The position numbers and the translations under genes are program-made. A stretch of 64,000 bases of DNA, from NCBI GenBank assembly GCA_013180625.2, contig SNVD02008011.1:248001-312000 (forward strand), written 5' to 3'. This document shows, piece after piece, positions 23,701-33,689 of this stretch. Numbering within the stretch: position 1 is the first letter of the stretch; each line of letters opens with the position of its first letter. Under the pieces are notes generated by a model. The model had not been told where the DNA came from and did no database searches. It was given only the letters and a program-made list of their open reading frames with translations. This DNA is from Boswellia sacra. Taxonomy: Eukaryota > Streptophyta > Magnoliopsida > Sapindales > Burseraceae.

Positions 23701-23749
23701 TAGATTTTGCATAATTAGAAGAGAATTAGGCATGTTGGATATGTCTTAA
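20711..23749 (+). pseudogene. pol (protease, integrase, RT, RNase H) of element A, broken by frameshifts
   Basis: The protease motif DSGCSRHMTG starts at 20711. GAG-pre-integrase follows (HRRLGHASMDTI, then CDACQFGK), with a frame change near 21215. The integrase core has its acidic triad in [18 protein letters not shown] and [11 protein letters not shown] begins near 22310 ([19 protein letters not shown]), with a frame change near 22570. The catalytic box is YVDDIIFG. RNase H has SYSDADFAGS and STAEAEYIA. A stop at 23642 interrupts the last segment, which resumes as FVPTDKQLADIFTKPL and ends with TAA at 23747-23749. The catalytic residues that I can see are kept, so inactivity is due to the frame breaks. 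Confidence 0.92.
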
Positions 23750-23789
23750 TTTTGCTTTAATATGATAATCTTTGAATGGTAGCATATGT

Positions 23790-23973
23790 TAAGGGGGAGT
23801 AGTTAATTTGATTACATCTTTTTGATGATAACAAAAGGGGGAGAAATAGTTGGATTGCTTATATTCATAACAAGTGCCATTCTTTTTGCTTATTATTGAT
23901 TTTATTTTCATTCTTGATTTTAGATTATATTTTAAAGCAATCAATGGTTTGTCATCATCAAAAAGGGGGAGAT
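23790..23973 (+). other. Multiple polypurine tracts before the 3' LTR of element A
   Basis: Three similar G-rich purine tracts, each AAGGGGGAG-like, lie near 23791, 23834 and 23961-23972. The last abuts the 3' LTR and is the functional position for plus-strand priming. Repeated tracts are a described Sirevirus trait. Confidence 0.8.
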
Positions 23974-25517
23974 TGTTAGCCCTAAGGCTACATGATAATT
24001 TTGATGATAACAATACACATTGATTAATTGAGATTTACTAACATGTTTATTTATGTGCAAGAGTAAGATCATTGAAATAATTTTAAAATCAAGAAGAGGC
24101 TTATTAAAATGAAGTGTTGAAGCTAAGGAGAAGACTACATGTTAAAGGCACCAAAGTTTAAGAACAAGGATTGACTCAAGGAATGTGACACATGAGCAAT
24201 GTTCAATCAATTGGTCATATATATCTCTACAAATATCTAAATAATGTGATTCTTGATCCTTTGGAAAGCTTACTCAATTTATAACATTTCATATGTTTTG
24301 AAGAAATTCAAATTTCAAATGGAAGGCTGACATAATTGACATGCAATTCGGTGGACTGACACAGGAAGAAAAATCAACCCACATGAGCACCGAATGGTGT
24401 TTTTGCCATATATTAAGATAGAGATATCCAAATTCTTTGATTCTTAATGTTTTGGAAAGCTTATTCAAATATGAAGATCTTTTATGTTTTGAAAAAATTC
24501 AAATTTCAAACGGAATGCTGATAGAATTATCATTCAATTCGGTGGACTGACACAAGGAAGAAAAATCAAGTCACATGAGCACCGAATGGTGTTTTGGCCA
24601 TATCTTGAGCTACAGATATCCAAATGACTTGATTCTTGATGCGTTGGAAATCTTATTCAAATGTGCAGATCTTTTATGTTTTGAATATTTTCAAAGTTCA
24701 AATGGAACATTGAAAAAAATGGCATACAAAATTACGGTTTTTATGGTGGGCAGAAAATTTGGAGTTGGGGTCTTCACTTGATTAAGTTCATCTCATTTGC
24801 CTATAAAAGGAGCCCTTCTCCCATGCATTAAAAAAGTGAAGAGAAGCATTTTATCAAGCAAAAAATAAGAGATATATCAAGTCTAGAGAGTTTTATATTC
24901 TTTATCTACTCTTTGAAGAGAGTTGTACTTTTGTTGTAAAAATTTACTTTGTTCTTGTATTGTGGTGAGAGTGAGATATTCTTGTAAAGGATAACAGTTA
25001 TCCTTGAGAGAACTCTTGTTGTATGTTATCAAGAGTTGAAGGAAGTTTCCTTGGTGAGATTGTTCATCAAGAAGAACTCTTGGTGTGGTGTTATCAAGAG
25101 TTGAAGGAAGTTGCCTTGGTGAGGTTGTTCATCAAGAAGAACTCTTGGTGTGGTGTTATCAAGAGTTGAAGAAAAAGTCTTGGTGAGGTTGTTCATCAAG
25201 CAAGTTGTAAAGATTTCTACAACTTAGTGGAAAGCTTAGCTCGTGGAGCTAGGAGCCCGTGGACGTAGGCAAGGTTTGCCGAACCACGTAAATTGAGTTT
25301 GCACTCTCTCTATCCCTATCCTCTTTATATTTACTTGCACTTGTGATTGTTCTTTATTGCCATTCTCTTGATTGCATTCTATTTTCATCTTCTTCACCTT
25401 TGTTCTTAAAGAAAGATTTAAATAATTTTGATCTTTCAAGAAAAGTTTTCTAAATCCGTTTTTATAAATAAAAATCCAATTCACCCCCCCTCTTGGGTTG
25501 CCATACCTGGGTCAACA
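23974..25517 (+). repeat. 3' LTR of element A (1544 bp)
   Basis: Starts TGTTAGCCCTAAGGCTACAT and ends TACCTGGGTCAACA. It has two ~192-bp units (GAGCACCGAAT at 24385 and 24577) and about 2.4 units of the 65-bp array (25049, 25114, partial 25179). It is followed directly by reverse-transcriptase sequence of element 1 on the other strand. Confidence 0.92.
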
Positions 25518-27728
25518 AAAACTTCTTCATTGAGAGAGCCATTTAAAAATGCAGTTTTAACATCCATTTGATACAACTTAAAATCAAGCAAACAAGTAAT
25601 TGCAAGTAGTAATCTCATTGACTCAAGTCTAGGTACAGGTGCAAAGGTCTCATCAAAGTCTATGCCTTCAACTTGTGTGTAACCTTGTGCAACTAACCTA
25701 GCTTTATTTCTTACTACTTGACCGTTTTCATCAGTTTTATTTTTGTAAATCTATTTACTTCCAATGACATTTGTACCTTCTGGTCTAGGAACTAATTCCC
25801 ACACTTCATTCCTTTTAAACTGATTAAGTTCATCTTGCATAGCTTGAATCCACACTTCTTCTTTTAAGGCTTCTTTCACTTTTTTTTGGCTTAACTAAAG
25901 AAACATAACATGCAAACCTTACCTGGTTTCTTACCTTGCTTCGGGTTTTCATCATGCCATCTACTGTTCCAATGATAGAACTGGTTGGATGTGCCTTCTG
26001 AATCCATGTGGGTGGATCTTTTCTCTCTCCATCATCCCGGATTGAACTTTTGTCCAAATCTGAGTTGTCAGATATTACTGTTACGTCAGGTGTAACAGCA
26101 GCTGTTTCCTCCTTTATAACAGCATCTTCTTTTTGTTGTTGTCTCAATCTGATTTTTTTGTATCTTCTATGAAGGTAGTTATGCTTTCCTCTTGTGAATA
26201 CTTTACATAATCATCAAGGTCATCAAATACTACGTTTACAGATTCCATGATAGCCTCAGTTCTCAGATTATAAACTCGAAATGCTTTGCTGTTTTGAGCA
26301 TATCCCACAAAGACTCCTTCATCACTCATTGGATCTAATTTTCCTAACAGTTCTCTATCGTTTAAGATGTAATACCTACAGCCAAAGACATGAAAATATT
26401 TCAAATTAGGTTTTCTTCCTTTCAAAATTTCATAAGGTGTCTGATTAGTGTCAGGTCTAAGAAAAACTCTATTTGAAATATAACAAGCCGTGCTTATTGC
26501 TTCAGCCCATAGCCTCTTGATCAACTTCTTACTATTGAGCATCACTCTAGCCATCTCTAGAAGAGTTCTATTCTTCCTTTCCACAATGCCATTCTGTTCA
26601 GGGGTTTTAGGAGTTGAAAATTCATGGTCCATTCCATGATATTTACAAAAATCAGCATAGCTAACATTTTCAAACTCCTTGCCATGATCACTTCTTATTC
26701 TCACAATTATTCCTATGTTCCTATTTTGCTCATTTTCAAGCTTGACACAAAGGTTCCTGAAAGCATCAAAAGTGTCATATTTTTCTTTAATGAAATCAAC
26801 CCAAGTACATCTAGGAAAATCATCCACACAAACAAATATATATCTCTTACCTGTAATGCTTTCAATTTGCATAGGACCCATAAGATCCATGTGAAGAAAA
26901 TCAAGTATCTTAGAAGTGCTAAGATATGGATTTGATTTGTGTGAACTTCTGATTTGTTTTCCCATTTGACATGGTCCACAAATTTTATCAATTTTGTCAT
27001 CAAGTTTAGGAACTCCTCTTACAGCACCTAACTTAGTTAATTTAACTAAGTCTTTGTAATTTAAGTGCCCTAATTTTTGATGCCACAATTCTAAATCCGA
27101 AATCCTAGCATGAAATGCACTCTTTACCAAATAACAATTATCCGAAGATCTATTACCTTCTAGAATGCATTTACCAAAATTATCTAAGACCAAGCATTTG
27201 TTTTGTGTGAAATTAACTATATACTTGTCATCACAAATCTGACTTATACTAATAAGATTAGCTTTCAAACCTTCCACCAAAAGGACATTGTGAAAATTAG
27301 GTAGGCCTTTGACAGTCAATCTTACTTGTTGCTCCATCTCCAAAGGTTACATTTCCATCCCTGCATGCTTTAAAATCTGTTAGAAACAATTTATTTATAG
27401 TCATGTGCCTGGAACAACCGCTGTCAAAATACCACAGATCATTAGATGCATGATTAAGTGTAGTAAAGGCAATATTACATACTGTTTTGTCTTTCTTAAC
27501 CCACTGATGTTGTGGTTTTGATAACAGTTTAAAGTGTTTCGACTTTTTATGTAAAAGATTCAACAATTTAAAGCATCTAGGTCTAATATGTCCCTTTTTA
27601 TCACAAAAATAGCAAATAGGAATGAATTTCCTTACTTGTTTAGGGCTGGATTTGAAAGAGCTCAGTGGAGAAACATGCGTTTCACTGCTCTTGGAATTAG
27701 GACTTGACTTTTGATGAGTTAAGTTCAA
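25518..27728 (-). pseudogene. Second zinc knuckle, protease, integrase and RT N-terminus of element 1
   Basis: The frame at 27728-27297 has an intact knuckle CYFCDKKGHIRPRC and the protease motif WYFDSGCSRHMT. The frame at 27343-26144 has GAG-pre-integrase (LWHQKLGHLNYKDL, CGPCQMGKQ) and the integrase core with LHMDLMGP, RSDHGKEFEN and GIVERKNRT. It continues through GYAQNSKAFRVYN. The frame at 26147-25830 is the linker with WIQKAHPTSSIIG. RT runs from about 25.83 kb to 25518 ([27 protein letters not shown]) with a stop in place of a Trp-type codon near 25750. The YxDD box is lost. Confidence 0.88.
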
Positions 27729-29242
27729 GATTCTTACCTGATGTTGAAGCTTTCACAAAAACTGTTTTTGATGAAGATGCAACATTGCGTTTTGTATACC
27801 CCAATCCATGTTTGTTGGAGTTGTCTCTTCTGAGGTTCAAAACCTGATCAAGTATGGCTGCTCCAATTTTGAGTTGATCAACACACCTCTTGCTTTTAAC
27901 CAATTCTATTGTGATTTTCTCAATATATTCTGTTTTGTCTAATAAAACAGTCTCAAGTTCAGTGATGTGATTTTCAGCATAAGTTTTTTCACATTTCAGA
28001 ACTTCAATTTCACGCTTCAAGGTGTTGATTTCTTCTTTCTGGCTCATCCATTCACCATAGAGTGCATTGTATGTCTCTCTTGTAACTCTTCATAGTATTC
28101 TGGTCCTTCTTCTTCATCCGAATGATCAATACTATTTCTGTAATTTTTTGTTATGTCAGACATAACAGTCTTTCCTTTGTCAGCTGTAGATGCAGTAAAT
28201 GCAACAAAGTTTCTCATGCAGTCTTGATCTTCTGACTCGGATTCTGATTCATCACTCCAGGTTGCTATCAGCCCTTTATTCTTATTCTTGAGATTTGTAC
28301 ATTCAGACTGAATATGCCCATAACCAGAAGATTCATAACACTGAATTTGCCCTTTCTTTTCAGGTTGTTTTGGCTTACCCTTGTCATTCTCCATGCTGAA
28401 CTTTCTGATTTTTCTTCACTTGAGTTTGATGGCTTTCTTTGATTTCTTTTCTTGAAATTTCTTTTCATAAACTTGACATAATTTCTTGTTAGAAAAGCAA
28501 TTTGTTTAGAATCAGTTTCATCAAGCTCATCACTACATTCATCATCAGATTTTTCAGCTTTCACATTAAATGCAATGCTCTTACCTTTTTGTTTCCGAGT
28601 ACTTTGATTTATTTCAAAGTTTTGGAGAATGCCAATCAGTTCATCAACTCTCATCTCATCAGTGTTTTTAACTTCCTCAATGGCTGAAATTTTAGGTTGA
28701 AATTTGTCTGGGATAGACCTAATTATCTTACTAACAACCTCTGCATCGGTGAAAGTTTTACCAAGCATGTATGCGGAATTTGTTATGTGACATATCTTTG
28801 AGTAAAAATCAGAAATTGATTCATCCTCATGCATTACCAGATTTTCAAATTGAGAATTAAGTCTCATCAATTTGAATCTTTTAACAGATGCGATACCTTC
28901 ATGTTTTACCTCAAGTATGTCCCATGCTTCCTTGGCCGCTTTGCACCTTGAAATCTGTCCAAAGTTGCTTAAATCCACTGTAGCAAAAATTGCATTAAGA
29001 GCCTTTGAATTCCAGCTGGAACGTCGGTATTCTTCATCAGTCCATTCCTCTTCAGGTTTCGGTTCGGAATCACCACAAGCATTTAACTTTGTTAGCGATG
29101 TCCATCCTTTAACCACACTAGTCCATGCCCTGTCATCAAGAGATTTAATATACATCATCATTCTTACCTTCCAATATGAATAATTTCCATCATCAAGAAT
29201 GGGTGGTTGTGTTCCGGATCCTCCAGTGCAAATAAACTCCAT
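27700..29242 (-). pseudogene. gag of element 1 with coiled coil, frameshifted
   Basis: Begins MEFICTGGSGTQPPIL at 29242 and contains DDGNYSYWKVRMMMYIKSL and a UBN2-type segment (AKEAWDILEVKHEG). It then shifts frame near 28.3 kb. The first zinc knuckle (CYESSGYGHIQSEC) has Ser in place of the second Cys. A predicted coiled coil follows at about 28047-27850 (KREIEVLKCEKTYAENHITE), after a stop at 28044. The long gag with two knuckles around a coiled coil fits Sireviruses. The coding is interrupted, and only the 5' portion is open for more than 300 codons. Confidence 0.82.
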
Positions 29243-29291
29243 CCTTCCAGATCAGTATGATCGTTTTCTTCACTTGTCTATCAGTGAACTT

Positions 29292-29303
29292 GCTCTGATA
29301 CCA
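29292..29303 (-). other. Primer binding site of element 1
   Basis: GCTCTGATACCA on the + strand is TGGTATCAGAGC on the minus strand, complementary to initiator tRNA-Met and two bases inside the LTR. Confidence 0.88.
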
Positions 29304-29305
29304 AT

Positions 29306-30296
29306 TGAAAGTTTTGGAGATATGCAGTTATAAAAATATAACAGTCAACTGTAATGTAAATCGACACAGGAGGATTTTTACGTGGTTCGGTTATAAAACC
29401 TACGTCCACGGACAGCTTTAGAGCTGCAATTCACTATATTCTTGTTTGTATAATGTTTAGGACCTTTTACAGTGCTGACACTATCATACATAGACCTAAT
29501 CTTTAACAAACAAAATCTTTGCAAAGATTGTAAACACTAGTGACACTGCCCACTCTCTGTCGCAGATAACTTAACAAAACACTATTAAGTTAGACATAAC
29601 ACTTGACGTTTGATGCAGAATTACATAAACACTCAACCTGCAAGTTATTCTAAGTGTCTACTAACTCACTCAGACTTTAATCAACAACTCAACTACGATT
29701 TTTAACACTCATATATGAATCAAAAGACTCAAAGAATTAAATCAAAGAATACGTTCCTTTTGCGTTGAAGCTCTCTTCTATAAAGTCAAGGAATGCCAAA
29801 ACATAGACTCTCTCATAAAAACACACCCAATTCAGCTAACCCGCAAATCTCTTAATCTCCACGTTAAACAGCCGCCTGAATTGCTTTGTAAATATATAGT
29901 GAGAGGTCTGACCGAATCCCCTAGGAAATCCTAAAAAAATTCTAATTAAAATCATATTAGGATTATGAGAAATAAAATAGGAAGTGTTATAAACAAATTC
30001 CAAAAGGAATTAGGACAAATAAATATTCTTCTATTCTAATTAGGATACAAGATATTATTTCCTAATTATAAACAAACTCCAAAAGGAATTAGGACAAATA
30101 AATATTCTCCTACTCTAATTAGGATACAATATATTATATCCTAATTTAAAGAGATATTTATTCCAAATCAAATACTTCCTAAAATATAATTCTAGAAAAA
30201 TTAAAATAGGAAAATAAAATTCTTGTTTTAACACAAGTTGATCAAAACTCATCATATGCATGGCACATGCATATGTAGTAGACTTTGACACCAACA
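29306..30296 (-). repeat. 5' LTR of element 1 (991 bp)
   Basis: On the + strand it runs from TGAAAGTTTTGGAG to GACACCAACA. It is homologous to the element 2 LTRs (shared GTTATAAAACCTAC and GCATGGCACATGCA segments). It is longer, partly because of a 79-bp direct duplication starting at 29991 and 30070 (AAACAAA-T/C-TCCAAAAGGAATTAG). Confidence 0.85.
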
Positions 30297-31555
30297 TAGT
30301 GTAAATTAGAGGAGTGGTAAACCAGATAGCTCTCCTATTTAGTTATGAATTGACCATGATCAATTGATTTACATATTTTAGAAACAAGATGGTATATTAG
30401 CGAATAAGATGATATAACAATAATAATTTCTATACGATGAAATATGTGGTTAAGAATATATAATAGAATTCTAAATAATCAAGCATATGGTTATTAGATA
30501 CATTAATGAGTAATAAAGAAAGTATGTAGTCCCATAAATTATATATCCTATCTAATTATTGGTAGTTATGCTCATAGTTCTTTACTAATTAACGATACCA
30601 TCAGAGGCTGAATTTGATTTAGCTTTGGCATTCAAACAGAATTTTAAATCCATCTTTAAAATTCTTATGAGTATGACATTTATCATTTCACCAGGCTAAC
30701 AATCCCATCTTTTCTTGTGATTCCACTTAAAGTTACTTAAGTGGAAGTTAAATCATAGAAAGGATGAGACACAAGGCCTAATGAAGTGAATTAATTAAGG
30801 TGGAATCCGAGGGAGCAAAAGAGCTCGTAATATTGCAAAGGATTTCAATGGCTTTGGAGACAATTGATGGAAAAGTAGAATAAGAAGAGTGAGAAAACTC
30901 CCATTCATTTGTATAGGATTTCATTTCCATACAATGTAAGATTTAATTAACTAGGATATAATTAAGAATGAGAATGGATATTTTGACACAAAACTAGACA
31001 CAATTTTCTAGCTATTGATTTAAAAAATCCAATGGTTGAGATGATTGATCAGCTGACAGCATTAAAAACAACTTATTGACTTTCAATTTTAAGTATTGGA
31101 TTTCATGATATAATGGTTGGAAATGTGTGTCAATAAATTATGTCAATAAATTGTGTTAAAAATATCCCTTTCCATTAAAAATTATTTAAATTTAATCTCA
31201 TTTTATCTTATCTTTATTCAATCAAAATTCTTTTTTTTTTTTAATTATGACTATCCATGTATAGAGCTAGCCAATCATTCTAATTTGTAATGTAATGTGA
31301 TTACAATACTTTTATTCATTTTATTATCTTAAAAAGTTCTTATATATATAATAAAATCTTATCATAAAATACTTTATACGTTTGATGGATTTCGATAATT
31401 GAGCATAAGATTAAGAACAAAAATATTGATTTAGAGATAGAATAGTATTTTAAATTTTAAAGAACAAAATATAATATAATATTAAGTCAGAGAGACAAAA
31501 AATATTTCAACTAATTAGGTTGTATTTCTGTCAACCTAAATAATTTTCGTATCAA
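30297..31555. other. AT-rich spacer with a block repeated at 47.1-47.5 kb
   Basis: No gene is seen. The block at about 30590-30900 has the same order of words as about 47160-47460. Shared words are TTTATCATTTCA-C/T-CAGGC, GCCTAA-T/C-GAAG and GCAAAGGATTTCAA. It appears to be a diverged copy of the same non-coding unit in the same orientation. Confidence 0.5.
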
Positions 31556-31735
31556 TAATGCTAGACTTACAACATTCATACAATAAGACGTGGCAGCTTA
31601 AGTGACAAAATCCTATTGTAGATGTAATTTCCCTTATACATTTTTATTTTTTTATCCTCTAGTGAATTTTAGTCATGTAGGCTACCACGTCATGTTGTAG
31701 AATATATGTTGTATGAATGTTGTTAGTCTAGCATA
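31556..31735 (+). mobile_element. MITE copy 1 (about 180 bp)
   Basis: The termini are inverted repeats. The left end reads ATGCTAGACTTACAACATTC and the reverse complement of the right end reads ATGCTAGACTAACAACATTC, extending to CATACAA. Inner copies of ACGTGGCA/TACCACGTCA also face each other. There is no coding capacity. The target duplication is short or unclear. Copy 2 lies at 43528-43722 in opposite orientation. Confidence 0.8.
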
Positions 31736-32300
31736 ACTCTTCTCTTATAGTTTTAGTGGAAAGTAGATTTGGTTATTTTTTACTGACAGATATAATAGAA
31801 AATTTTAGTTTATCTTTTCAACAGTTTGGTTCAAATGAATCATATTGTGAGTTTTGAACAACTATAGGGAAGCAATTTATTAATTTTAGTACAATTCTAT
31901 AGTAATATTGATTCTATGAATGTGTTGAGACCATATTTTTGCTTTCTTTGTAGCTTTGGACTTGATTATGTAAATGGCCATGCAGCCCATTGATTTTCTA
32001 ATAGATCTTACTGATTTTTGTTATTGTGAACAATATTCTTTCTTAGATGCAAAAATTGCTTGCCATTGCACAGAGGATTGCACCAAAGAAGCTGTTGTGG
32101 ACATAAGCCCCAGCAACCCATGGATGTAAAAAATCAAGGATCAAAATGAAGAGACTTTTTGGAAGATAAAGGTGATATTATGTTTCCTTTTTCTTACAAG
32201 TTTTTTATGTCTATATTTGCTTACTTTTGACCAACAAGCTTGTTCACTTTTCAAGTTAATAATGTTATTTTCACTCATCTATTGTGTTTTGTTTCCTATA
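31736..32300. other. Spacer, possibly with a terminal exon fragment
   Basis: A splice-acceptor-like TTCTTTCTTAG at 32046 precedes a short open segment, but no product is recognised in any of the three phases. The rest is T-rich. Element 2 begins at 32301. Confidence 0.25.
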
Positions 32301-33162
32301 TGTAAGATTTGGAAGTATCAAGTTATGTGTAATATAATAGTAAACTATAAAGTAAATTGGCATAGGAAGATTTAATAAGGTTCAGTTATAAAACCTACAT
32401 CCACGGACAATTTTAGAGCTACAATTCAGTAAGTTCTTGTTTGTACAATCTTTAGGATCGTTTACAGTGCTGACTCACTCTCACACACTGACCTAATCTT
32501 TGTAAAACAAAATCTCACCAAGATCTTAAACTCTAGTGACACTGCCGACTCTCTATTGCTGATAACTTAACAGCACACTGTTAAGTAAAACATAACTATT
32601 ATGTCTGACACTGAATTACAAAAACACTTAACTCGCAAGTTCTCTCAACTATATACTAACTCATACAGACTTAATTGAAATTCATGCATGATCATAACCC
32701 CTCATACATGAATAAGACACTCATAAAATAAAATCAAAGAAGCATTCCAATTTACGTTGAAGCTCTCCTCTTAATTCTTGGAATGTCGTGACATACACAC
32801 CATCAACCTATATGTTATGTAAACATAAAATTATATATATAGTGAGATGCCCGATTGTAATCTCTTTAAAATCTTGTAAAAATCTTAATCAAACTCAAAT
32901 TAGGAAAAAGACCAATACTTTAGGAAGTGATATAAGTAACTCGTAAATGAAATAGGACACAAATAAATATACTTCAAATTTAACTAGGGTGCATCAAATA
33001 ATGTCCTACTCTAAAGAGATTTTTATTATGAATCAAGTTCTTCCTAAATTATACATCTAGAAATAGTAAAATAAGAAACAATATAACATTCTTTTATCAT
33101 AAGTTGGTCTAAAATTATCATGTGCATGGCACATGCAAGAGTGTCATACGTGGACACGAACA
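32301..33162 (-). repeat. 3' LTR of element 2 (862 bp)
   Basis: On the + strand it runs from TGTAAGATTTGGAAGTATC to GGACACGAACA and is followed by the polypurine tract (CTCCCCCTTTTT at 33165). It matches the right LTR throughout. Confidence 0.88.
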
Positions 33163-33689
33163 ATCTCCCCCTTTTTGGCTACTTTTGATGAAAACACCAA
33201 ACTGTTTCTGATCAAGGAATATCACACAAAGATAAGTCCAAAATTACTATAGACAATCATGATCTATCAAACAGAAAATGACATACTTAAAGACGTAACA
33301 ATTGTGCAGTTATAAATCACATAACAGAAAAATGTCTTAATGTAAATATCCTGCAAAAACCAAGACAAAGTAAAGTTGACAAACCTATCAAACAACACTT
33401 CAACCAAAGCATGATCAGAGCAAATAACAAAAAGTGACAAAAACATCAAACAAATGAAATATGCAGGTAATAAGACAAAACACAATAGAGTAAATCCTGC
33501 AAAGTAACAAGTCAAAAACACAAGGCAACACAACTCCTCACTCCCCCTGACTTACTACCCTAGAAGTCAAGGAGCATCAAGGAGAATCAGTTCAAATAAA
33601 TCAAAAAAATATCAAAACAGATAGAATTAGATAGAATTATTAGAAACTTCTTCTCTCCCTTGATTTCAGAACAAGTTCCAAAATAAAAT

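Larger units (their letters stand above)
17412..25517 (+). mobile_element. Sirevirus-like Ty1/Copia element A, with both LTRs
   Basis: The order is 5' LTR 17412-19229, PBS 19232-19243, gag, protease, integrase, RT, RNase H, several polypurine tracts and 3' LTR 23974-25517. Protease-integrase-RT-RNase H order defines Copia. Multiple polypurine tracts before the 3' LTR and a Met-tRNA PBS are Sirevirus signatures (established). The coding region is broken at several points. The flanking 5-mers GTTCC (left) and AAAAC (right) do not match, so no target duplication is present. Confidence 0.9.
25518..30296 (-). mobile_element. Sirevirus-like Copia element 1, truncated in RT by element A
   Basis: The minus-strand order from the right is 5' LTR 29306-30296, PBS 29292-29303, gag, protease, integrase and the first part of RT. 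RT ends at 25518, exactly where the LTR of element A stops. RNase H, the 3' non-coding region and the 3' LTR are missing. The LTR and proteins match element 2 (32301-42099), so the two are one family. Confidence 0.88.

Noticed and set aside
32047..32129. Possible terminal exon after TTCTTTCTTAG
   Set aside because: Three phases give three short different peptides and none is recognised. No upstream exon is visible.
33267..33533. 88-codon strongly hydrophobic minus-strand frame beside the 3' LTR of element 2, looking like a membrane protein
   Set aside because: The strand is T-rich, which gives Phe/Leu/Val/Cys by composition. It has no conserved motif and contains two TTTTGCAGGATxT-like words. 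It could be a remnant of an env-like tail, but I cannot support it.
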